The position numbers and the translations under genes are program-made. From contig JAMDAJ010000012.1 of assembly GCA_023485925.1 (NCBI GenBank), positions 1-14,538 on the forward strand: a DNA stretch of 14,538 bases, given 5' to 3'. Of the stretch, positions 1 through 6,556 are shown piece by piece. This DNA comes from Patescibacteria group bacterium. GTDB lineage: Bacteria > Patescibacteriota > Doudnabacteria > UBA920 > 2-01-FULL-50-11. Below the pieces are notes generated by a model that was given only the letters and a program-made list of their open reading frames with translations, was not told the origin of the DNA and made no database searches. Within the stretch, counting starts at the first letter, position 1. Each line of letters opens with the position of its first letter.

Positions 1-255
1 GAGGTGTCGAAAGACACCCAGACCAGAATTGTCGGCACCGCTCGTGCCGAGATGAAGGTGGGCGTCGCCAAGGGGGCGACCCAGCCGCGGGTCGTTGAGG
101 CATACGAGCACACCGCCGTCTCCGGCGCCGACATCGCCAAGACCGACACCGCCGTAACGGTCAAAGCAGCACAACTCGCTGCCGGCGAGTATGCCGTCGT
201 GTTCGAATACGACGGCGGCTTGCTGCCAACTATCTTCGACTTCTCGGTGAGGTGA
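1..255 (+). CDS. hypothetical protein, probably 5'-truncated by the window edge
   Basis: An open frame runs from the first base to the TGA at 253-255. A GTG at 4 could start an 83-residue protein, but the frame is open upstream, so the true start may lie outside. The product is soluble, with no membrane segment, rich in Ala, Val, Thr and Asp, and ends in an alternating hydrophobic pattern (AGEYAVVFEYDGG) that suggests beta strands. I do not recognise a family. Codons are strongly biased to G or C in third position (GCC, ACC, GTC, GGC, GAC dominate), clearly unlike the ligA operon. A possible short ORF starts 2 bp after the stop and a strong terminator follows, so this looks like the end of a short plus-strand transcript. 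It may be a highly expressed or an acquired gene. The reading frame is fairly secure; the function is unknown. Confidence 0.55.
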   Translation, partial: EVSKDTQTRIVGTARAEMKVGVAKGATQPRVVEAYEHTAVSGADIAKTDTAVTVKAAQLAAGEYAVVFEYDGGLLPTIFDFSVR

Positions 256-257
256 CT

Positions 258-338
258 ATGACTGTCACCACACTGCTTCTCTCCCGCCGCCCGCCACCCT
301 CTTTCCTCTGCTGGGCACGGCGAATCGACAGTTCCTAA
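258..338 (+). CDS. possible 26-residue small protein
   Basis: An ATG at 258 opens a 26-codon frame that begins MTVTTLLLSRRPPP and ends at TAA 336-338. A good Shine-Dalgarno-like GAGGTGA (249-255) sits just upstream and contains the stop of the preceding frame, as in translational coupling. The sequence is Arg/Pro-rich with no domain, and the terminator begins 2 bp after the stop. It may be a coupled small protein or a chance frame in a 3' UTR. Confidence 0.25.
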   Translation: MTVTTLLLSRRPPPSFLCWARRIDSS

Positions 339-339
339 A

Positions 340-376
340 ACCACTCCTCGGCTTTGCTCGGAGTGGTCTTTTTTTT
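340..376 (+). terminator. rho-independent terminator after the first gene
   Basis: The arms ACCACTCC (340-347) and GGAGTGGT (360-367) pair perfectly over 8 bp around a 12-nt loop and are followed by C and eight T residues (369-376). This is a strong intrinsic terminator for the plus-strand transcript ending here. Confidence 0.9.
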
Positions 377-411
377 GCTCTGAAAATTCCGAATCTGCCA
401 TTTTTGTCTTC

Positions 412-508
412 TCGACCGAGCGCAGCGAGCGGAGCGAGCGGAGAGATCGCTTATCCTCGCGTTTTTCCACGGGTAAGGGATCCCTCTCCGCCTCGGGCGG
501 CTCGGGAT
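412..508. repeat. GC-rich palindromic/REP-like intergenic repeats
   Basis: Two elements lie in this gene-free stretch. At about 412-447 a short near-tandem motif (GAGCG/GCGAGCGGA) repeats three times, bracketed by CTCGACCG and CGGAGAGATC. At 480-508 there is an interrupted palindrome: ATCCC pairs with GGGAT, and the inner arms CCGCC and GGCGG surround a TCG loop. Elements of this kind are commonly dispersed between genes in Patescibacteria genomes, though copy number cannot be seen here. Nothing else is visible in 377-547. Confidence 0.6.
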
Positions 509-547
509 GACAATTAGGGGGAGGTAAGAAGTAATTTTAGAAAATCA

Positions 548-580
548 AAAGACGTCTTCCAAAGAGACGCCTTTTTTAAT
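548..580 (-). terminator. intrinsic terminator ending the 9.5-kb minus-strand gene run
   Basis: AAAGACGTCT (548-557) and AGACGCCTTT (565-574) pair over 10 bp around a 7-nt loop. The single non-Watson-Crick position is a G-U wobble in the minus-strand RNA but an A-C mismatch in the plus-strand RNA, so the minus direction is favoured. It lies just past the slipin stop. The six T residues on the plus side could also let it act on plus-strand readthrough. Confidence 0.75.
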
Positions 581-586
581 CCTTGA

Positions 587-1330
587 TTACTCTTTCTTTT
601 TGCCCGTTTCAAACGCGCGCAACACTTCCAATGGTACTGCAAAAATCACGGTGTTCGACTGGTCGGAAGATACATCATTGATAGTATTGAGCGTGCGCAA
701 ATGCAACGCGCCCGGGGACTGGGCCAAAATCGCCGCCGCTTTGGCCATATTACCGGCCGCCACCACTTCGCCTTCGGACTGGATAATGACCGCGCGACGC
801 TCGCGCTCGGCCTCCGCCTGCTTGGCGATAGTGCGCTCCATGTTTTCGGGCAGCTGGATATCTTTCAGCTCCACGTTATCCACTTTGATACCCCAAGGAT
901 CGGTGGCCGCGTCCACCACCGCCCGGATGCGCTCGGACACTTTGTCACGCGCCGAAAGCAATTCGTCCAACTCCACTTCGCCCACGGCGTTACGCATGGT
1001 GGTCTGCGCCAGCTGCGAAACGGCGTAATAAAAGTTCTCCACTTCCAACACTGCCTTGCCCGCGTCGGCGACATTATAATAGATGACCGCGTTCACGCCC
1101 ACGGCGATGTTATCTTTGGTAATGGCTTTTTGATCGGGCACGTCCACGGCTTTGACGCGCATATCGACTTTAGCCATGCTCTGAAAAATCGGCACCACCA
1201 CGCGCCAGCCCGGCTCTTTGATGCCGGTAAACCTCCCCATGGTGAACATCACCCCGCGCTGGTATTGATTCACCTGCCGCAGGCTTGCCAGGAACAAGAC
1301 CACAATCACAACGAGCGGATACCACCACAT
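587..1330 (-). CDS. slipin / SPFH (stomatin, band 7) membrane protein
   Basis: The 247-residue protein has one N-terminal membrane segment (about residues 4-17, WYPLVVIVVLFLASL) followed by a complete SPFH/band 7 domain (about 20-190). Typical stretches are QYQRGVMFTMGRF, EPGWRVVVPIF, VDMRVKAVDVPDQ, ENMERTIAKQAEAERERRA and the C-terminal IFAVPLE. The Glu/Arg/Ala-rich stretch around 170-195 is the expected coiled coil. Length matches bacterial slipins of about 250 residues. Slipins form ring-like oligomers on the cytoplasmic membrane and scaffold membrane microdomains. They often pair with an NfeD protease, but no nfeD gene is present here. The ATG at 1330 lies 26 bp after the PEP carboxylase stop with no evident Shine-Dalgarno. 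It is the last gene before the 548-580 terminator. Family call is secure; the cellular role is inferred. Confidence 0.93.
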   Translation of the reverse strand: MWWYPLVVIVVLFLASLRQVNQYQRGVMFTMGRFTGIKEPGWRVVVPIFQSMAKVDMRVKAVDVPDQKAITKDNIAVGVNAVIYYNVADAGKAVLEVENFYYAVSQLAQTTMRNAVGEVELDELLSARDKVSERIRAVVDAATDPWGIKVDNVELKDIQLPENMERTIAKQAEAERERRAVIIQSEGEVVAAGNMAKAAAILAQSPGALHLRTLNTINDVSSDQSNTVIFAVPLEVLRAFETGKKKE

Positions 1331-1356
1331 ATGTTTGAAAATTAATTTTGTTTAAA

Positions 1357-2871
1357 CTAGCCCAAGCTCCGACGTAATTTTCCGGTCTCAGCTATCAACC
1401 GGGCCACCTCGTGCGGGCGGCGGCGCTCGATGAGCAGGTTCGAAGAAAGATGCACGTGCAATTTCTCCCGCTCCGTGCGCGGCCCGAATTTCATCTTTAA
1501 TATCCGTTCCAATTCCGAAATATCTTGCGCCACCTGCCGCCAGCCGCGGTTCTTGCGCGATAATTCTAACAGGTTTCCCCGGTTCAAATAACGGCCGGCA
1601 CGATCGAGGTCGAACTTGAGATTGCGGTAATATTTAAAAAGCACGGCCAATTCCGGCGGGGATAATTTGGCCAAAGTCCGGCCGAATCCCAAAAACTCCG
1701 GCGGCACGCCCAAGGAATAGAACGCGGCGGTGAAGGTGATGGCCCGCGGCAGGGACAGTTTTCCCGCCGCGCGCTTGTAAGCGAGTAACCCGATGTGCAG
1801 ATGCCGCTCGCGCCGGCGCGGCACGGCGGCGAAAAATTCGGGCAGGTCGGGCAGGAGCTTTTTCAAAGTGACTTGGTAGGTCGCGCTAAATTTTTTGACC
1901 AGACCGACCGCCGTATGCCGATCATCAACGGACAAAATTTGGGTTTGGGTCTTAGGCAGCTCTCGGCTTAAATGCTTCACAGCCGCTTTGACGGAGGGCA
2001 AGGGAAAATCGTAACGGAACGCCGATTGGATGGTAACCGTGCGGATGCCGCCGTATTCGCGTAAGAACTCTTTGATCGCGAGCGGACTTAATCCCCCGCG
2101 GAACGGCAAGCTGCCCGTGCCAATAATGGGGAAGCAGGGCACTTTTTGCTTGCGTGAAAATTCCGCAATGTCCGAAAGCGCGACCTTATTGGCAAGCACG
2201 TTCGCGGCCACTCCCGAAACCAAAGCCGGGTCGGAGCGCGCCAAAAACGGCCGGAGATAGGCAGGTCTCGTGCCAAAGCGCTTGCGGTGCAGACTTACGT
2301 ACTCCTCCAAAAATTCGCGGACCGCGGTCTGATTGTCAACTCCCTCGAACAGCGGAATCACCTCAAGGTATTCGCGATGCCGGCTTTTGTGGTGGGTAAA
2401 AGTCTTGGCCTTGAATTTCGCCAGTTTTTCGAAAGCATCCTGAATATACAACAACTGCCGGGGCGATTCGGCCATCGGCAGGATCACCTCAAAAAGCGGC
2501 GGCGAATGGAATTTGAGGTCGCCCGCGAAATCCTCGGCGGTCAAAATGACCATCAGCGCCCGCATCAAACTGTAGCCCGGCTCGTGCGAAACGTTGGGAA
2601 TGCGGAAGGTCAAAAACTCGTCGCGGCCCAAATTGCGCTTTTTAAAATGCCCGTAATACTTGGCGAACAACCGATCAACCACCGCTTCGTCGGCGAATTT
2701 GCCCTCCCAGTCCCACATAAATTCCGAAACTCCCAGATCGCGGAAACTGGAAACGCACTCGTCCAACTCCTCGTAGGCGCTGACAAAACCGTCGCCGTCG
2801 CGCTCCCAGTACGGCGCGTTTGCGTTATCCGGATGTTGGGTGGCCATAGTGGCCGGAATATGACGCTGCAT
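1357..2871 (-). CDS. ppcA: archaeal-type phosphoenolpyruvate carboxylase (EC 4.1.1.31)
   Basis: The 504-residue protein carboxylates PEP with bicarbonate to oxaloacetate and phosphate. It belongs to the short archaeal-type PEPC family (about 480-540 residues), not the roughly 900-residue bacterial type. Diagnostic stretches are the N-terminal MATQHPDNAN (9-18), WDWEGK (53-58), RIPNVSHEPGY (90-100), VIPLFE (171-176), the RPFLARSDPAL region (207-217), GTGSLPFRGGL (251-261) and SAFRYDFP (283-290). The ATG at 2871 gives the family's short leader before the TQHPDN motif and lies 5 bp after the aminotransferase stop, so it is the preferred start; the internal Met9 is less likely. The tight coupling to an aspartate-type aminotransferase suggests that oxaloacetate is made for aspartate. 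Bacterial carriers of this form are a minority. Length and motifs look intact. Confidence 0.95.
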   Translation of the reverse strand: MQRHIPATMATQHPDNANAPYWERDGDGFVSAYEELDECVSSFRDLGVSEFMWDWEGKFADEAVVDRLFAKYYGHFKKRNLGRDEFLTFRIPNVSHEPGYSLMRALMVILTAEDFAGDLKFHSPPLFEVILPMAESPRQLLYIQDAFEKLAKFKAKTFTHHKSRHREYLEVIPLFEGVDNQTAVREFLEEYVSLHRKRFGTRPAYLRPFLARSDPALVSGVAANVLANKVALSDIAEFSRKQKVPCFPIIGTGSLPFRGGLSPLAIKEFLREYGGIRTVTIQSAFRYDFPLPSVKAAVKHLSRELPKTQTQILSVDDRHTAVGLVKKFSATYQVTLKKLLPDLPEFFAAVPRRRERHLHIGLLAYKRAAGKLSLPRAITFTAAFYSLGVPPEFLGFGRTLAKLSPPELAVLFKYYRNLKFDLDRAGRYLNRGNLLELSRKNRGWRQVAQDISELERILKMKFGPRTEREKLHVHLSSNLLIERRRPHEVARLIAETGKLRRSLG

Positions 2872-2876
2872 AACGG

Positions 2877-4013
2877 CTAAAGTTTGACAAACTTTGCAAG
2901 TCTCTGCAAGCCCTCCTCAAGCGCCGCGTCTGGCGCCGCGAACGAGAGCCTGGCAAAACCCGGAGCCGCAAATGTCTCGCCCGGCACCAGCGCCACGCCG
3001 GTTTTTTGCAATAATTCGCGACAGAATTCCTGTGAATCGCGATTGATCTTCCGAATATCGAGAAAGAAATAAAATGCGCCGTCTGGCAACACGAAATTGA
3101 TGCTTGTGATTTTTGCTAAAGCTTCGGCGACGAATTTGCGGCGGCGGGAAAGGGCGCGCAGAAACTCGGCCGTGACGGCGGATGCGCCTAAAGCCGCCAA
3201 TGCCGCGTGCTGGCTTACGATCGAGGCGTTGCCGGAAGTCTGACTCTGCAACCGGCCCAAGGCGCTGATGATTACTGGCTCGGCTACCATGTGGCCGATG
3301 CGCCAGCCGGTAAGCGCATGGCTTTTGGAAAAGCCGTCGATGATGATGAGATTTTTTTTGAAAATTTTGGCCGGTTTGGGCATTTTGCCGTCATAAACCA
3401 GGGCCCTGTAAATCACGTCGGCGATGACATAAACGCGGCGATGCTGCAAAACTTTGGCCAGGCGCCTAAGGGCGCTTTCGGAAAATATCTTGCCGGTGGG
3501 GTTATGGGGGAAATTCAGAATGATGGCTTTGGTTTTGGAAGTTAAAGCCGCCTTAACGGCCGCGATATCCAGTTCAAAGTTTTTCGAAAGCGGCACCAGC
3601 ACCGGCCGGCCGCCAAAAAGCCTCACCTGCTCGGCATAAGTCGGCCAGGCGGGAGTGGGAATGATAACTTCGTCGTCATGATTTAAGATGACCTGCAAAA
3701 CTTCCGCCAACCCCTGCTTGGCGCCGGCGGTGACGGCGACGTCTTTGTCGCTAATATCTTTGGCGCCATAATCCTTCGCCGCTCGGGCGGCGATCGCTCG
3801 GCGCAAAATCGAAAGCCCCAAAACCGGCGTGTATTTATTTTCGGACAAATGGCGAACGACCCTCCGACGGATCGATTCGGGCGTTGCAAAATCCAGTTCA
3901 CCGGCCGTAAAGTTGAAAACCTTTTTTCCCTTTCTTGCAAGCGCTTTAACCAGCGCATTTAGGTGCAGGGTCTCGCTTTCGGAAATGCGCTCGATTGTGC
4001 GATTCAGTTTCAT
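2877..4013 (-). CDS. PLP-dependent class I/II aminotransferase, aspartate aminotransferase-like
   Basis: The 378-residue fold-type I aminotransferase probably interconverts aspartate/2-oxoglutarate and oxaloacetate/glutamate. Visible features are FNFTAGELDFATP (33-45), AGAKQGL near 96-102 (cofactor phosphate region), the NFPHNPTG motif (167-174), Asp199 contacting the pyridine nitrogen, Tyr202, the Schiff-base lysine in FSKSHALTGWRIG (Lys230), and the carboxylate-binding Arg in GFARLSFA near the C-terminus. The usual D-E-x-Y motif reads D-V-I-Y, a small deviation. Length is normal (380-400 expected). The ATG at 4013 lies 9 bp after the preceding stop, and the stop lies 5 bp before PEP carboxylase. 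That neighbour makes oxaloacetate the natural substrate, but family members also use alanine, tyrosine or other amino acids, so substrate is inferred. Confidence 0.9.
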   Translation of the reverse strand: MKLNRTIERISESETLHLNALVKALARKGKKVFNFTAGELDFATPESIRRRVVRHLSENKYTPVLGLSILRRAIAARAAKDYGAKDISDKDVAVTAGAKQGLAEVLQVILNHDDEVIIPTPAWPTYAEQVRLFGGRPVLVPLSKNFELDIAAVKAALTSKTKAIILNFPHNPTGKIFSESALRRLAKVLQHRRVYVIADVIYRALVYDGKMPKPAKIFKKNLIIIDGFSKSHALTGWRIGHMVAEPVIISALGRLQSQTSGNASIVSQHAALAALGASAVTAEFLRALSRRRKFVAEALAKITSINFVLPDGAFYFFLDIRKINRDSQEFCRELLQKTGVALVPGETFAAPGFARLSFAAPDAALEEGLQRLAKFVKL

Positions 4014-4022
4014 CTTCGTTTA

Positions 4023-4944
4023 TTAATTCGCCGCACCCAAAAAGGTGCGCGCGGTCAACAACTCCACCGGAGCGCGGTCGTCGGTCAGCACCGTAACGGC
4101 GGGGTTAAAGCGGGAACGGGAAACGCGCGCTTGGAGTAATGCCCAATGCGGACGCAAAAGCGAGGGAACCGCGTCCACAGCCATCGGGGCCTCTAGAGCT
4201 TCGCAGTCGCAAGCCAGAAACAGATAATTTCCCACGGGCGAATCGCTCAAGGCTGCCGACTGAACCGTAGAAAAAACCGTGGCCAAGGTATTGCCGATCA
4301 CAGCTGGCAGGCCGCCGGGCGAATTTGAGCCCACTACATTAAAAGCCACGATGCCCCCAGGATCAAGGTGCCGCGCTGTCTCTCGCCAAAACTCCGAAGT
4401 AGTCATATGCCAGGGGATCTCGAGATCGTTTACATAGACGTCCACCAAAATGATATCATAAGTGGCGTCCGTTTGTTTTAGGTACCGCCTTCCGTCAGCG
4501 ATGAAAATCTTTGCCTTCACCCCATCAAGGCCAAAAAAACGCTTCGCGGCTGCGACGGCCTGTTCGTCAATCTCCACCGCCGTCAATTCCGCACTCTCGG
4601 GAAAAAAATAATTAAGTTGGCGCAAAACCGTCCCTCCCGCCACTCCCAAAAGCAAAACCTTGACCGTCTTTTGCTTTTGAAATAAATACGGCAGGAGGCT
4701 AAAATAATCATAGACCTTCCCGGTAAGGATTCTTCCCGGGTGGAAACTCGACTGGCTGCCTAAGCCTTGATTTAATAACAAATGACGCTCGCCCGTCGCG
4801 TCCTCTGTGACCCGGAGATATTGATACGGGGTTTCGCGGGAGTAGATAACCCTGCCCCATGAGGAAAAATTCTCTGATCCCGCCACATTCAAACTGATGC
4901 TACCGATCAGGCCGGCTAGCAATAACGCCACCAGCAAATTTTTT
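4023..4944 (-). pseudogene. C-terminal part of a split membrane/spermidine-synthase-like protein (last TM plus Rossmann domain)
   Basis: This segment encodes about 305 residues starting with NLLVALLLAGLIGSISLNVAG, a last membrane helix. A spermidine-synthase-like Rossmann domain follows, with the SAM-type glycine loop VLLLGVAGGTVL, the acidic AVEID strand end, IADGRRYL, and IILVDVYVNDLEIPWHMTT in the active-site region. Its frame is open back to an ATG at 4988, but residues before about 4944 overlap the upstream ORF and look like out-of-frame translation. The natural reading joins VKK of the upstream frame to NLLVAL here at a run of seven A residues (minus strand). A full-length product of about 505 residues would match fused MFS/spermidine-synthase-like proteins. 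Either the gene is frameshifted (mutation or sequencing indel), or slippage on the A7 run produces the fusion. True polyamine synthesis is not assured, since many fused members are of unknown activity. Confidence 0.75.
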
Positions 4945-5545
4945 TGACCGGCCAAAAGCCCACAGCGCCAAAAATCACAAGCCCCCAAGCCACCGAATGG
5001 ATGGTCGCCTTGGTGCCAAAAGTCGGAATTAGCCAGACCGCGGGAAGATAAGTGCCAACGACGCTGCCAAACGTGGAAAGGGCGGAAATGGAGCCTGCGG
5101 ATCTTCCCACCTCGCGGGTTTCGGACATGACTTTGGTCAAAAACGGCGGCACCATTCCCAAAAGCATCAAAGGCAAAGCTAAAACCAAAATCGAACCGGC
5201 AAACGCCAGGCCCGCGGGAAAGTAGATACCTGTTGCAGGATTACTGCTCGCGGCTGACGAAATATATCGTACCACTTCCGGGATGACGAGAAATATCAAA
5301 CCCGAAACGAATAGGATCTTACATAAAAAAGAGATCTCCGGCCGATTATCGGCAAGCCTTCCGCCCAAATAATAACCGGCGGCCAAGGCTATCATCACCC
5401 CGGCGATGATGTTGGTCCAGACGAAAAGCGAAGTGCCAAAAAAAGGCGCCAGCAAACGCGAAGAGGATATTTCCACTATCATTACAGCCGCACCGGCGAA
5501 CGCGGCGAGAAAATAGATGAAAGCGGCAGAAGGACGTTTTGTCAT
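4916..5545 (-). CDS. N-terminal transmembrane part of the same membrane/spermidine-synthase-like protein
   Basis: This encodes 209 residues with six predicted membrane helices, beginning MTKRPSAAFIYFLAAFAGAA. The first helix carries the EISSSRLLAPFFG motif and the second ends GYYLGGRLAD, both typical of the membrane half of fused MFS/spermidine-synthase-like proteins. After GFWPVKK the frame enters ICWWRYC and stops at TAG 4916-4918, an unnatural tail. A shift of -1 at the A7 run (4939-4945, T7 on the plus strand) restores the family reading NLLVAL. The ATG at 5545 overlaps the Nudix stop in ATGA, so translation is coupled. A shorter membrane protein of 209 residues would be made without the shift. 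Confidence 0.85.
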   Translation of the reverse strand: MTKRPSAAFIYFLAAFAGAAVMIVEISSSRLLAPFFGTSLFVWTNIIAGVMIALAAGYYLGGRLADNRPEISFLCKILFVSGLIFLVIPEVVRYISSAASSNPATGIYFPAGLAFAGSILVLALPLMLLGMVPPFLTKVMSETREVGRSAGSISALSTFGSVVGTYLPAVWLIPTFGTKATIHSVAWGLVIFGAVGFWPVKKICWWRYC

Positions 5546-5988
5546 TGGTTTGGTAGGTAAAATTTTCCGCTTCTAAAATTTTCCAAGATTTTTTTAGTGG
5601 GGAAATACAAAGGCGCCGGCAATTCCGCAAGCGGGAACCATCGCCACTCGGTCATTGTGTCGGGCTCCAGCACCTGCGGTTCCCCTTTCCATTCCAAAGC
5701 CTTCATTCCAAAAGTGATAAAATGAGCGTCCTCTGCCCGGTCGTTATTGATGCACATCGGCTCCACCGCCAAAAGCTCAACGCCGGTTTCTTCCTTCACT
5801 TCCCGCTTGGCGCCGTTCTCCAAACTTTCTCCAAAATCCAATTTTCCGCCGGGCATACACCACTGACCCTCGCCGTGCAACGCGCTCCCCGCTTTTCTGG
5901 GGTCGCTGTGCCGCCGACCCAACAAGACCTTGCCGGCGCGCAAAAACAGCACTCCGAACCCCACGCCGATTCTTTTTTCCTTCTCCAT
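5542..5988 (-). CDS. Nudix hydrolase
   Basis: The 148-residue protein has a complete Nudix box at residues 48-70: G48, E54, R62-E63-V64, E66-E67 and G69, matching GX5EX7REUXEEXGU with all metal-binding glutamates. The preceding GEGQWCMPGGKLDFGES and the later DTMTEWRWFPLAELP are typical of the fold. Nudix enzymes cleave nucleoside diphosphates linked to another moiety, such as oxidised dNTPs, NDP-sugars or NADH; the substrate cannot be read here, though the MutT-like length allows a nucleotide-pool role. The ATG at 5988 lies one base after the HD-protein stop, and its own stop overlaps the next ATG, so it is in the middle of a translationally coupled string. HADHFITFGMKA-like spacing is normal; nothing appears truncated. 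Confidence 0.93.
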   Translation of the reverse strand: MEKEKRIGVGFGVLFLRAGKVLLGRRHSDPRKAGSALHGEGQWCMPGGKLDFGESLENGAKREVKEETGVELLAVEPMCINNDRAEDAHFITFGMKALEWKGEPQVLEPDTMTEWRWFPLAELPAPLYFPTKKILENFRSGKFYLPNQ

Positions 5989-5989
5989 A

Positions 5990-6556
5990 TTATTTCTCTA
6001 GAGACTTTACGGCCGCCTCATACCAGGGCCCCGCGATACCACGCGCTTTTTCGGAAGTAATACGGGAAAACATCCAATCGAATTTTTTTCTGATCTTTTC
6101 TCGCCCGACTTTTTGGAGGTGCAATTTTACGAACTTTCCGGCATTCACCTCAAAATAACTTATGCTGTCCGCGTCTTTTAAAACATTCTGATCATCGCTG
6201 CCGCCTTCCTCATGTTTTGAAACCAAAACTTTCACCCTTTCTACCAAAGCAGAATCGGCGCCTTGAGTTTTTAAAAAATCCGCGATAATTCTTGCCCCCT
6301 CCCCCTGATGATATTTCATATGTCCTGAATCCAAAAAACCTTCCTTAGAACTCTTGAAGCGTTCTTCGTATTCGGGATTTCGAAAAGCCCTTTCAATATC
6401 ATGGGCGATCGCAGCGATTAGAATTGCCTCGTCGGCATCAGGTTTCAATACCCGCAACCAGTGAACTGTCCTTTCGAGATGTGGGAGACCGCCGATTCTG
6501 CCGGCTTTGGTAAAGCTGTCGATTACGAATTTTTCTGCTCTGGGGTAATACTTCAC
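5990..6556 (-). CDS. HD-domain protein, probable metal-dependent phosphohydrolase
   Basis: The 188-residue soluble protein has HD-type metal ligands: His26 in GLPHLERTVHW, the HD doublet in AAIAHDIERAF (His52-Asp53), further histidines at 79 and 83 (DSGHMKYHQGEGARI), His115 in SKHEEGG, and Asp128/Asp130 in VLKDADSISYF. Proteins of this superfamily remove phosphate from nucleotides or cyclic nucleotides in the cytoplasm; no specific substrate can be assigned. The start is GTG at 6556, whose GTGA overlaps the ligA stop by 4 bp; the open frame and this coupling decide the start. It sits between ligA and a Nudix hydrolase, which fits a nucleotide housekeeping role, but that is only context. No membrane segment or partner domain is seen. 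Confidence 0.85.
   Translation of the reverse strand: MKYYPRAEKFVIDSFTKAGRIGGLPHLERTVHWLRVLKPDADEAILIAAIAHDIERAFRNPEYEERFKSSKEGFLDSGHMKYHQGEGARIIADFLKTQGADSALVERVKVLVSKHEEGGSDDQNVLKDADSISYFEVNAGKFVKLHLQKVGREKIRKKFDWMFSRITSEKARGIAGPWYEAAVKSLEK

Noticed and set aside
701..1345. Plus-strand 214-codon frame opposite slipin
   Set aside because: It is His-rich antisense translation of the well-supported SPFH gene and has no recognisable domain.
2287..2880. Plus-strand 197-codon frame opposite PEP carboxylase
   Set aside because: It is a shadow of the conserved N-terminal half of PEP carboxylase.
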